Of a stretch of DNA of 64,000 bases, positions 1 to 8,202 are shown in pieces. The stretch covers positions 2,356,001 to 2,420,000 of the forward strand of contig NC_014313.1 of the NCBI RefSeq assembly GCF_000143145.1, in the 5' to 3' direction. Origin of the DNA: Hyphomicrobium denitrificans ATCC 51888. Lineage in GTDB: Bacteria; Pseudomonadota; Alphaproteobacteria; Rhizobiales; Hyphomicrobiaceae. The notes beneath the pieces were generated by a model that worked only from the letters and a program-made list of their open reading frames with translations, did no database searches and was not told where the DNA came from. The position numbers and the translations under genes are program-made. The first letter of the stretch is position 1, and each line of letters opens with the position of its first letter.

Positions 1-10
1 TCGGACGTCG

Positions 11-44
11 AAAAGGGGCTTCTTCTGAAGCCCCTTTTCTTTTG
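11..44 (+). terminator. Rho-independent terminator of an upstream gene
   Basis: A perfect 12-bp stem (11-22 paired with 27-38, loop TTCT) is followed by a short T-rich tail. It ends a transcription unit that lies before the window. The upstream gene is not visible. The rest of the stretch up to 234 holds no gene I can support and presumably carries the divL promoter. Confidence 0.85.
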
Positions 45-234
45 CAGCCGCCAGCCGCACACGGCCATCGCGGCGCGGGGGAAACACTTAAGAACCGTTT
101 CGTCCTAACGGCTTGACCGCGCTGGCGATACCGCCCGGCGCACCCCATACTGCCGCTGATTCGTACTGCGTCGTTCGAAGCGATAAAGCGTTCGTGCCGC
201 CCATATCAGGCGCGCGGGCGCCTATGCGGCTGCA

Positions 235-2754
235 GTGGGACGGATGCGCCTTTCATATCCTCAAGACCCGAAGCTGACCACGCGACTGCAGCTGGCGCTG
301 TTGCTCATCGCTGCGATGGCCTGCGTCGCGACGATGCTGGCGGGTTTCGTGAACGGCCATGGCATCGGCTCGGTCGACTTCGATTTCCGTCACACGTGGC
401 TGTTTCTGACTGTCGCGGTCGGCGCGCTTGCGGCCATCGCCGTCATCTGGCGCATGGGCAGCATGGCGCGGCGGGAAGCACGGGCGGCGAAGTCCGAAAG
501 CGTGCACCTGCGGCGAAATCTTGCCGCCGCCGATGCGATCATCCGCGCCGAACCGCAAGTGCTGGTGTTCTGGGAGCAAGGACAGGCGGTCCGCATCGTT
601 TCGCATACGCTCGCGAGCGTTCCCGGGTTGCCGGAGCATCATGCGGAGATCCTGCGGTTCGGGCAGTGGCTCGAAAGCACGTCGGCGCATTCGCTCAAAG
701 CCGCGCTCGACAAGCTCTTCGTCAACGGCCGCTCATTCAGCATCATTCTGAAGACGATCGCAGGCGGCATCATCGAGGCCGAAGGACGGGCGGCGGGCGG
801 CCGCGCGGTGCTACGGCTCAAGGAGGTCTCCGGCTACAAGCTCGAGATCGCCCGCATCGAAGATCAGCACGCAACGCTTGCGCGCGATATCCGATCGAGC
901 CGCGCGCTTCTCAACACCTTGCCGATGCCTGTCTGGCTGCGCGGGGTCGATAACCGCCTGATCTGGGTGAATGCCGCCTACGTTCAGGCCGTCGATGCCA
1001 AAAGCGAAATCGAAGTCCTCGAACATCAGATCGAATTATTGGAAGGCCGGCAGCGGAAATCGGTGTCACGCGCGCTTGCGGCTGGACAGACGTACCGATC
1101 GCGCATTCATCTCGTGTCGGGCGGCGAACGCAAGGCGCACGAGGTCGTCGTGCTTCCCGTCGATGGCATGACTGCGGGCGCCGCCGTCGACGTGACGGAC
1201 ATCGAAAGCGCGCAAGGCGAATTGGAGCGGCAAAGCTCGGCTTATGATCGCACGCTCGATCGCGTCGAGACTGCCGTCGCGATTTTCAGTCCAGACCACA
1301 AGCTGGCGTTCTATAACGCCGCTTTCGCAAAGCTCTGGTCGCTCGATACGGACTGGCTCGCGTCCAATCCGAGCGACAACGTCATTCTCGACCGGCTGCG
1401 CGAGATCGGCGTGCTCGAACCGGTCGTCAATCATCGCGACTGGAAGGCGCAGGTCCTCGCCTGCTATCAGACGGGAACGCCGTTCGACGACACCTGGAAT
1501 TTGACGGACGGCCGCATTCTTCACGTCATGGCCGAGCAGCGCCCGGACGGCGGCGTTACGTTCCTGTTCGCGGACGAAACCGAACGCCTGTCGCTCGAAA
1601 GCCGTTATAACGCTCTGATCGATGTGCAGCGCGAAACACTCAACAGCCTCAAGGAAGGCGTTGCGGTGTTCGGCACCAACGGCCGCTTGAAGCTGTTCAA
1701 CAAAGCCTTCTGCAACATCTGGCACATGCAGCAGAAGCGTCTCGCCGAGCTGCCGCACGTCGGCGAAGTCATCGCCGCCGCGCAGACGCTTCATCCCAAT
1801 AACGATACCTGGCGGCGCATCGGTCACGCGGTCACTGCGTTTCTCGACGAGCGTGAGACGTTCTCGGGGCAGATGACGCGCGATGACGGTGTCGTGGTCG
1901 ATTACGCCTTGATGCCGCTCCCCGATGGCGCGACGCTCATGACGTTCGCCGACGTGACCGACGCCAAGCGGGCCGAACGCGCCCTCGTCGAACGCAACGA
2001 AGCTCTCGTCGCCGCCGACCGCCTCAAGACGAATTTCATCGGCCACATCTCTTACGAACTTCGGACGCCGCTCAACAGCATCATTGGATTCTCCGAAATG
2101 CTGGCGAGCCCGCTCTTCGGCGATCTCAACGCCAAGCAGCGCGAATATCTCGCCGACATCATGTCGTCGTCGAAGACGCTGCTCGCCATCATCAACGACA
2201 TCCTCGATCTCGCGACCATCGACGCCGGGGCGATGCAGCTGAAGCCGACGCCCGTCGGCGTGCGCGCGCTGATCGACGCCGCCATCCTCGGCATCCGCGA
2301 ACGCGCCGTTCGCAACCGCCTCACCATCGAGATCGCCGTCGCAGATGAAGTGAACGAATTCGTCGCCGATGAAGCCCGCATGCGGCAGGTGCTGTACAAT
2401 CTGCTCTCGAATGCGGTCGGCTTCTCGAAGGTTAACGGCACGGTTCGGCTCGCCTGCTGGAGCGAGAACGGCACCATCATCTTCCGGGTCGAAGATGACG
2501 GCGTCGGCATCCCGAAGGACCGGATCGGCCGCATTTTCGACCGCTTCGAAAGTCAAAGCCACGGCTCCGATCATCGCGGCGCAGGTCTCGGCCTTTCTAT
2601 CGTCAAAAGCCTGGTGGAATTGCACGGCGGCACGATAGAAGTCTTCTCCGAGGAAAACCGCGGCACGCGCGTGACGGTGCGGCTTCCGGAACATCCGGTC
2701 ACTCCGGCCGGCGACGTTCCGGAGTGGCTGGCAGGCGGCGGGCGCGCAGCTTAA
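235..2754 (+). CDS. divL: DivL-type PAS sensor pseudo-histidine kinase (Tyr in the H-box)
   Basis: This 839-residue membrane-anchored kinase-like protein has two hydrophobic segments near the N terminus (about residues 18-42 and 52-72), several PAS-like modules (about 220-585), then a HisKA dimerisation region and a HATPase_c domain. The H-box reads SYELRTPL, so Tyr607 stands where the phospho-accepting His normally is. The ATP-binding boxes look intact: N box with NLLSNA, G1 DDGVGIP, F box IFDRFE and G2 GAGLGLSIV. A Tyr in this place is the hallmark of DivL, which in Caulobacter works with CckA and DivK in the CtrA cell-cycle pathway as a signalling scaffold rather than a classical kinase. 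The first codon is GTG at 235 with no clear ribosome site; ATG at 244 is an equally possible start. An in-frame stop at 184-186 limits extension upstream. Confidence 0.85.
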   Translation: MGRMRLSYPQDPKLTTRLQLALLLIAAMACVATMLAGFVNGHGIGSVDFDFRHTWLFLTVAVGALAAIAVIWRMGSMARREARAAKSESVHLRRNLAAADAIIRAEPQVLVFWEQGQAVRIVSHTLASVPGLPEHHAEILRFGQWLESTSAHSLKAALDKLFVNGRSFSIILKTIAGGIIEAEGRAAGGRAVLRLKEVSGYKLEIARIEDQHATLARDIRSSRALLNTLPMPVWLRGVDNRLIWVNAAYVQAVDAKSEIEVLEHQIELLEGRQRKSVSRALAAGQTYRSRIHLVSGGERKAHEVVVLPVDGMTAGAAVDVTDIESAQGELERQSSAYDRTLDRVETAVAIFSPDHKLAFYNAAFAKLWSLDTDWLASNPSDNVILDRLREIGVLEPVVNHRDWKAQVLACYQTGTPFDDTWNLTDGRILHVMAEQRPDGGVTFLFADETERLSLESRYNALIDVQRETLNSLKEGVAVFGTNGRLKLFNKAFCNIWHMQQKRLAELPHVGEVIAAAQTLHPNNDTWRRIGHAVTAFLDERETFSGQMTRDDGVVVDYALMPLPDGATLMTFADVTDAKRAERALVERNEALVAADRLKTNFIGHISYELRTPLNSIIGFSEMLASPLFGDLNAKQREYLADIMSSSKTLLAIINDILDLATIDAGAMQLKPTPVGVRALIDAAILGIRERAVRNRLTIEIAVADEVNEFVADEARMRQVLYNLLSNAVGFSKVNGTVRLACWSENGTIIFRVEDDGVGIPKDRIGRIFDRFESQSHGSDHRGAGLGLSIVKSLVELHGGTIEVFSEENRGTRVTVRLPEHPVTPAGDVPEWLAGGGRAA

Positions 2755-2766
2755 GTTCAAGGTCCG

Positions 2767-4308
2767 ATGAGTTCATTTCAGTTTCGCGATCTGTCCGAGA
2801 ACGATGTCGTCCGCCTCGCCGACGAGATCGCTTTTTTTCTGCAGCCCGGCGATACGCTGTGTCTCGAAGGCGACCTCGGCGCGGGCAAATCCACGTTCGC
2901 ACGCGCTTTGATCCGGGCGTTGTCCGGCGATCCCTCGCTCGACGTTCCGAGCCCGACCTTCACGTTGACGCAAAGCTACGAGACACCACGTTTCGAGGTC
3001 GCGCATTTCGATCTCTACCGCCTCACCGATCCGGAAGAAATCGACGAGCTTGGACTCGAGTCCGCGTTGACCCGAGGCGTTGCGGTTATCGAATGGCCGT
3101 CGCGCGGCGGCGATCGCATCCCTGAAGATCACGTCGCGATGCTGCTCGAAGAAGGCGACAGCGAAACTCTGCGAACGATTACCATCACGTCGGCAGCTTC
3201 ACTCATCGAACGGCTGCAGCGGCTCGCCGCGATCCGCGCGTTCGTCGAAGCCTCGGGATGGGGCGGACCGGAAACGCGCCTCGTCTACTTGCAGGGCGAT
3301 GCTTCGCCCCGGCGCTATGCGCGCCTCACCAAGGCCGATGGCGCGCGCGCGCTTCTCGTCGATTCCCCTCGCCGTCCCGACGGTCCGCCGATCCGCGATG
3401 GTAAGCCCTACAGCGCCATCGCGCACCTCGCGGAAGATGTGACGGCGTTCGTCGCCATCGCCAATGCGTTGCGCGAAGTCGGTGTTTCGACGCCTGAGAT
3501 CCTCGCGGAAGATTTCGCGCAAGGTCTGCTGATCGTCGAGGATTTCGGCGACAAGGTTTTCGGTACGGAAGTGCAGCGTGGCGCGGACCAGAAAGCTCTG
3601 TGCCTGCGCGCAACGGATGCGCTGCTGGCTTTGCAGGCCGTTCCGCCTCCGCAACACATTCGCCTGTCAGATGGCTCCAGCTTCACGCTGCCCGACGCCG
3701 ATGAAGCCGTGCTCGATATCGAAACGCAGTTGTTGCTCGATTGGTATTGGCCCGCGTTGCACGGAAGCCCGGCACCTCAAGCCGCACGAGATGAATTCAC
3801 CGCCGAGTGGCGGCGCATTTTCAAACGCGTCTTGCAACAGCCGCGTTCATGGCTACTGCGCGATTATCATTCGCCGAACCTGATCGCGCTCGATGACCGC
3901 GCACCCCCGCGCGATGTTGGAATCATCGACTTCCAGGACGCGATGCGCGGGCCGGCGGCTTACGACCTCGTCTCGCTGCTGCAGGACGCGCGAATCGATG
4001 TTTCCGAGGCCATCGAGCGGGACCTGCTCGAGCATTACCTCAAGGCGATGACGAAACGCGACGCCGCTTTCGATTCGCAGGAATTCCGTTTCGCCTATGC
4101 GGCCCTCGGCGCGCAGCGGAACACGAAAATCCTTGGCATTTTCGCACGCCTTGCGATGCGTGACGGCAAGCGGCAATACCTCGCGCATCTGCCAAGGATC
4201 TGGGGGTATCTCGAGCGCGATCTCCGGCATGAGGGGTTGCTGACACTTTCGGCGTGGTATGACCGGAACCTGCCTCCGAAGCTCAGGGCGCAACCGCTGA
4301 CGATTTAA
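2767..4308 (+). CDS. tsaE-amgK: Bifunctional TsaE ATPase / AmgK-like sugar kinase fusion
   Basis: Two proteins are joined in 513 residues. Residues 1 to about 155 are TsaE, the ATPase partner of TsaB and TsaD that makes threonylcarbamoyl-adenosine at tRNA position 37: Walker A GDLGAGKS (35-42) and the PSPTF motif (61-65). Residues from about 170 onward form an aminoglycoside-phosphotransferase fold with catalytic Asp366 and Asn371 in RDYHSPN and the metal-binding IDFQDA motif (387-392). FQDA is typical of AmgK, which phosphorylates N-acetylmuramate and N-acetylglucosamine at the anomeric carbon. The next gene is MurU, which uses that product, so the AmgK assignment rests on both motif and context. 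It starts 12 bases after divL. This fusion is common in Hyphomicrobiales. Confidence 0.88.
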   Translation: MSSFQFRDLSENDVVRLADEIAFFLQPGDTLCLEGDLGAGKSTFARALIRALSGDPSLDVPSPTFTLTQSYETPRFEVAHFDLYRLTDPEEIDELGLESALTRGVAVIEWPSRGGDRIPEDHVAMLLEEGDSETLRTITITSAASLIERLQRLAAIRAFVEASGWGGPETRLVYLQGDASPRRYARLTKADGARALLVDSPRRPDGPPIRDGKPYSAIAHLAEDVTAFVAIANALREVGVSTPEILAEDFAQGLLIVEDFGDKVFGTEVQRGADQKALCLRATDALLALQAVPPPQHIRLSDGSSFTLPDADEAVLDIETQLLLDWYWPALHGSPAPQAARDEFTAEWRRIFKRVLQQPRSWLLRDYHSPNLIALDDRAPPRDVGIIDFQDAMRGPAAYDLVSLLQDARIDVSEAIERDLLEHYLKAMTKRDAAFDSQEFRFAYAALGAQRNTKILGIFARLAMRDGKRQYLAHLPRIWGYLERDLRHEGLLTLSAWYDRNLPPKLRAQPLTI

Positions 4309-4330
4309 CCGAATTCCGGAGAACTCGCCG

Positions 4331-5086
4331 ATGACCTCCACGAAGCGCCCGACCAGCGCCTTTGTGCTCGCCGCCGGAAAAGGCGAGAGGATGCGGCCCT
4401 TGACGGAGACACGGCCGAAGCCGCTCGTCCCGGTTGCCGGAACGCCGCTGATCGATCAGGTGCTCGACCGTTTGGCCGACGCGCACATCACGGACGCGAT
4501 CGTCAACGTCCATTACCTCGCCGATCAGATCGAGGACCATCTCCGCGATCGCAAGTCTCCCAAGATCACCATCTCCGACGAACGCGGCGAATTGCTCGAT
4601 ACCGGAGGCGGCGTCGCAAAGGCGCTTCCGAAGTTGGGCAACGCACCGTTCCTCATTCACAACTCTGACTCGATCTGGGTCGAGGGCATGGGGTCCAATC
4701 TCGACCGTCTGATCGACGCCTGGGACGACGCGACGATGGACAGCCTGATGCTGGTCGCGCCCATCGCAACGAGCGTCGGTTACGACGGCGCTGGCGATTT
4801 CCAGATGGACGCTTCCGGACGACTGACGCGGCAGACCGGCGCGCGTCTCGCGCCGTTCGTCTTCGCGGGCGTCTCGATTGCGCATCCGAGGCTTTTCGAC
4901 GGCGCGCCGAAGGGCGCATTCTCGCTCAACCGGCCCTGGAATGCCGCCATCGAGAAAGGCCGCCTGTTCGGCGTGCGGCTCGAAGGGATTTGGATGCACG
5001 TCGGAACGCCGTCCGCAATCGCCGAAGCAGAAAACGCGATCGCGAATTCGATGACGGCCGGCTCGACGCTTCCGGGAGAAGACTGA
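4331..5086 (+). CDS. murU: MurU-type nucleotidyltransferase (MurNAc-1-P uridylyltransferase)
   Basis: This 251-residue NTP transferase has the glycosyl-1-phosphate nucleotidyltransferase signature near the N terminus (AAGKGERMRPLTETRPKPL, with the conserved GxG...R and PKPL) and the metal-binding D of NSDSIW around residue 115. Family knowledge plus the preceding AmgK domain point to MurU, which converts MurNAc-1-phosphate and UTP to UDP-MurNAc, bypassing de novo synthesis and hence fosfomycin-sensitive MurA. A related sugar-1-phosphate guanylyl- or thymidylyltransferase cannot be excluded from motifs alone. The gene follows the kinase by 22 bases. Its stop codon overlaps the addB start (TGATG), which suggests translational coupling. 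Confidence 0.85.
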   Translation: MTSTKRPTSAFVLAAGKGERMRPLTETRPKPLVPVAGTPLIDQVLDRLADAHITDAIVNVHYLADQIEDHLRDRKSPKITISDERGELLDTGGGVAKALPKLGNAPFLIHNSDSIWVEGMGSNLDRLIDAWDDATMDSLMLVAPIATSVGYDGAGDFQMDASGRLTRQTGARLAPFVFAGVSIAHPRLFDGAPKGAFSLNRPWNAAIEKGRLFGVRLEGIWMHVGTPSAIAEAENAIANSMTAGSTLPGED

Positions 5087-8000
5087 TGGCTGCGAACATT
5101 TTCACGCTGCCTCCCGGCGTGCCGTTCCTCAAGGCCGTCGCACGCGCGATCCTGAACGGCGACCTTCCTGCTCCGGGCGGCGCCGCACCCGATCTGCTCA
5201 AGCTGCCGAACATCACGCTGCTTCTGCCGACGCGGCGCGCCGCCCGCACTGCACGCGACGCGTTTCTGTCCGTCGCGAACACGCCTGCGATCATCATGCC
5301 GCGCATCCGGCCGATCTCGGAAGGCGATGACGATCGTTCGCTGATCTCGTCTCTCGCAGGCGATGGTCTGTCGAGTGCTTCGGCGCTCGATCAACCTCCC
5401 GCAATCGATCCGCTCGACCGAACGCTGGTCCTGATGCAGCTGATCAGCCATTGGCGCGCAACGATGGCGCAATCGGACGCCGACAGAAGTTCTGGCTCGA
5501 CGCCAGCCCAGTCCGCGCGTCTCGCGGCCGAACTCGGCAAGCTCATGGACGACATCGAGCGTGAGAACGTCTCGCTCTCAGACATTCAAAATCTGGTTCC
5601 GGAAACCTATGCCGAGCACTGGCAGAAGACCGTCGACTTTCTCAAGATCGTGACCGAGTTCTGGCCCGCGCATCTCGAAGCCAGCGGCATGACCTCGCCC
5701 GAAGCACGCCGCAATGCGCTGATCCTCGCCGAGGCCGAGCGCATCGCGAAGCTCGCGCCGGACGAAATCGTGATCGTCGCCGGCATTACGGGGTCCATAC
5801 CCGCGACCGTTGAATTGATGCGCGCGGTGGCCGCTCGTCCGTCCGGAGCCATCGTGCTTCCGGCGCTCGATCAATCGCTGGACGATGCCAGCTGGAGCGC
5901 GATCGTTTCTGGCCATCCCGAGCATCCGCAATTCGGCTTGAAGAAATTATTGGACGGGCTCAACGTCGAACGTGGCGCGGTGCTCACGCTGCCGGGATTT
6001 GAGGCCGGCGATGTTGACCGCACGCGCTCGGCCTTCGTCAGCGAATCCATGCGTCCGTCGTCTTCGACCGATCAATGGCATCGCTATGCGACGACGGCTG
6101 ACAAAGGCGAACTTGAGAAGGCCCTTGCCGGGATATCGCTGATCGAAGCGCCGTCGGCTCAGGATGAAGCTGAAACCGTTGCGCTGATTTTGCGGGAAGC
6201 CATCGAGACACCGGGCCAGACTGCCGCCCTCGTTTCTCCCGATCGTCTTCTCGCCCGGCGTGTCGCGATCCGGCTCGAAGCGTGGGGCATCCGCGTTGAC
6301 GACAGCGCCGGACGGCCATTCGCGAAAACGGTGCCCGGAGCTTTCCTGGCGCTCGTCATCGGCGCGATGGTCAGCGAGTTTGCTCCGGCGGAAACGATGG
6401 CCCTGCTCCGGCATCCGTTGTGCCGGCTGAAATTCAACGCATTCGACATCCGCAAATATGCGCGGGCGCTGGAGATCAGCGCGTTCCGGACGTCGTACCT
6501 CGGGCACGGGCTCGACGGCATCCGGGCGGCGCTCGAAACCGCCGAACGCGATCGCGCGGAAAAGAAACGCATGCACCCGGCCGCGCGCAGGCTCTGGTCC
6601 GAGGACTGCGACGGCGCGCGTGAGCTTGTCGCCCGTTTGGCTGCTGCGTTTCAGCCGTTGGCGGACCTATATGCGGCGAACGGCGATCAGACGTTGGCGG
6701 AATTCGCTCGCGCTCATGCCGAAGCCGCAGAAGCGCTTGCACAGCTGCCGGACGACGATGCGGCGGCCGAGGCATCCGCCAATCCGCTCTGGCAAGGCGA
6801 GTCCGGAGATACGGCGTCGCGCTTTTTTGCGAAGCTGTTGGACGACGCAACGCCAGCGGTCGCCATTTCCGCGGCCGACTACGCCGATCTCTACGCGACG
6901 TTGCTGGCCCGCGAGAACGTGCGCGAACGCACAGCGGTTCATCCGCGCATCTCCATCTGGGGACCGTTCGAAGCGCGTCTGCAGCAGCCGGATGTTCTCG
7001 TGCTCGGTTCGCTCAACGAGGGAACCTGGCCGGAAGCCGCGGAGCCGGGTGCGTGGCTCAATCGTCCGATGCGGCGCGATCTCGGATTGCCGTCTCCGGA
7101 AGAAGAGATCGGCCGCGCCGCGCACGACTTCACCTCGCTGCTCGGAGCGAAAACGATCTACCTGACGCGCGCCGAAAAGGTCGATGGCGTGCCGACCGTG
7201 CCGTCGCGCTGGCTGATGCGCATGCGCGCGCTGCTCAAGGGCATGAAGCTCGAGAGCGTGCTCGTCGCAGACAAGCCCTGGCTTGCTTGGGCGCGCGCGC
7301 GCGACCGGATCGTGGGCAAGCGCATCGCCATCAAGCCGCCGGAACCGCGTCCTGCGCTGGCGCTCAGGCCGCGCCGCATGAGCGTTACCGACATCGAACG
7401 CTGGATCGCAAATCCTTACGCGACGTATGCGCGCCATATCCTGAAGCTCGAGCCGTTGCCGCCGCTCGGCGCGTCTCCGGACGCGAGCCTGCGCGGCGCG
7501 CTCGTTCACGACGTTCTTTCGCGCTTTGCCAACGCGTTTCCGGATCGCCTGCCGGACGATCCGCTCGCAGAACTTGAAAAGATCGCGGCGGACGTACTTC
7601 AAACCTACACGGGCAACGCGCGCATCGCGGCATTCTGGATGCCGCGGCTCAAACGCTTTCTCTCGTGGTTCGCAGAGGGCGAAGAGAAACGCCGCGAGGG
7701 CGTTCGCAGCGTCATAGCCGAAATCTCCGGAGCCCTCGTGCTTGCGCCGACGCCGGATCCCTTCACGCTCACGGCGCGCGCCGACCGGATCGACGACACG
7801 GGCTCGGCCGTCATCATCACCGATTACAAGACCGGCGCCATCCCGAAGCAGGAGTGGGTCGAGAACGGACGCTCGCCGCAGTTGCCGCTCGAAGCCGCGA
7901 TCGCGCTTGGGGAAACAGGATTTCCCAATCTCGCGGGACGCACGGTCGAGGCGCTTCGCTACATTCGCGCGTCGGGTGGTGAACCGGCGGGCGAAGAACG

Positions 8001-8202
8001 CGCAATCAAGTCGAACGATATCGGAACGCTCGCGGCGCAAGCGCGCCAAGGTCTCGAACGTTTGATTGCCGAATTCGATGATCCGGCGACGCCTTATCGC
8101 GCGCTTCGCCGCCCGAGTTACAGCTACGACTATGATGCCTACGCGCAATTGGCACGCGTCGCCGAATGGTCCGCCCATGTCGACGAGGAGGCGGCACAAT
8201 GA
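5086..8202 (+). CDS. addB: Double-strand break repair protein AddB (alphaproteobacterial)
   Basis: AddB is the nuclease/inactive-helicase partner of AddA in the enzyme that resects double-strand breaks for RecA. The start chosen is the ATG at 5086 that overlaps the murU stop; an open frame continues upstream inside murU but only as overlap. The protein is 1038 residues. The N terminus has the LLPTRRAARTARDAF segment typical of alphaproteobacterial AddB in place of a good Walker A. The C terminus carries a PD-(D/E)XK nuclease motif with Asp913 and Lys915 in ITDYKTG. I see no cysteines around the nuclease domain, so the iron-sulfur staple of the Firmicute AddB appears absent. It overlaps addA by four bases. 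Confidence 0.92.
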   Translation: MAANIFTLPPGVPFLKAVARAILNGDLPAPGGAAPDLLKLPNITLLLPTRRAARTARDAFLSVANTPAIIMPRIRPISEGDDDRSLISSLAGDGLSSASALDQPPAIDPLDRTLVLMQLISHWRATMAQSDADRSSGSTPAQSARLAAELGKLMDDIERENVSLSDIQNLVPETYAEHWQKTVDFLKIVTEFWPAHLEASGMTSPEARRNALILAEAERIAKLAPDEIVIVAGITGSIPATVELMRAVAARPSGAIVLPALDQSLDDASWSAIVSGHPEHPQFGLKKLLDGLNVERGAVLTLPGFEAGDVDRTRSAFVSESMRPSSSTDQWHRYATTADKGELEKALAGISLIEAPSAQDEAETVALILREAIETPGQTAALVSPDRLLARRVAIRLEAWGIRVDDSAGRPFAKTVPGAFLALVIGAMVSEFAPAETMALLRHPLCRLKFNAFDIRKYARALEISAFRTSYLGHGLDGIRAALETAERDRAEKKRMHPAARRLWSEDCDGARELVARLAAAFQPLADLYAANGDQTLAEFARAHAEAAEALAQLPDDDAAAEASANPLWQGESGDTASRFFAKLLDDATPAVAISAADYADLYATLLARENVRERTAVHPRISIWGPFEARLQQPDVLVLGSLNEGTWPEAAEPGAWLNRPMRRDLGLPSPEEEIGRAAHDFTSLLGAKTIYLTRAEKVDGVPTVPSRWLMRMRALLKGMKLESVLVADKPWLAWARARDRIVGKRIAIKPPEPRPALALRPRRMSVTDIERWIANPYATYARHILKLEPLPPLGASPDASLRGALVHDVLSRFANAFPDRLPDDPLAELEKIAADVLQTYTGNARIAAFWMPRLKRFLSWFAEGEEKRREGVRSVIAEISGALVLAPTPDPFTLTARADRIDDTGSAVIITDYKTGAIPKQEWVENGRSPQLPLEAAIALGETGFPNLAGRTVEALRYIRASGGEPAGEERAIKSNDIGTLAAQARQGLERLIAEFDDPATPYRALRRPSYSYDYDAYAQLARVAEWSAHVDEEAAQ

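Noticed and set aside
1066..2760. 564-codon open frame opposite divL
   Set aside because: Shadow of divL in high G+C sequence; no motif, no ribosome site.
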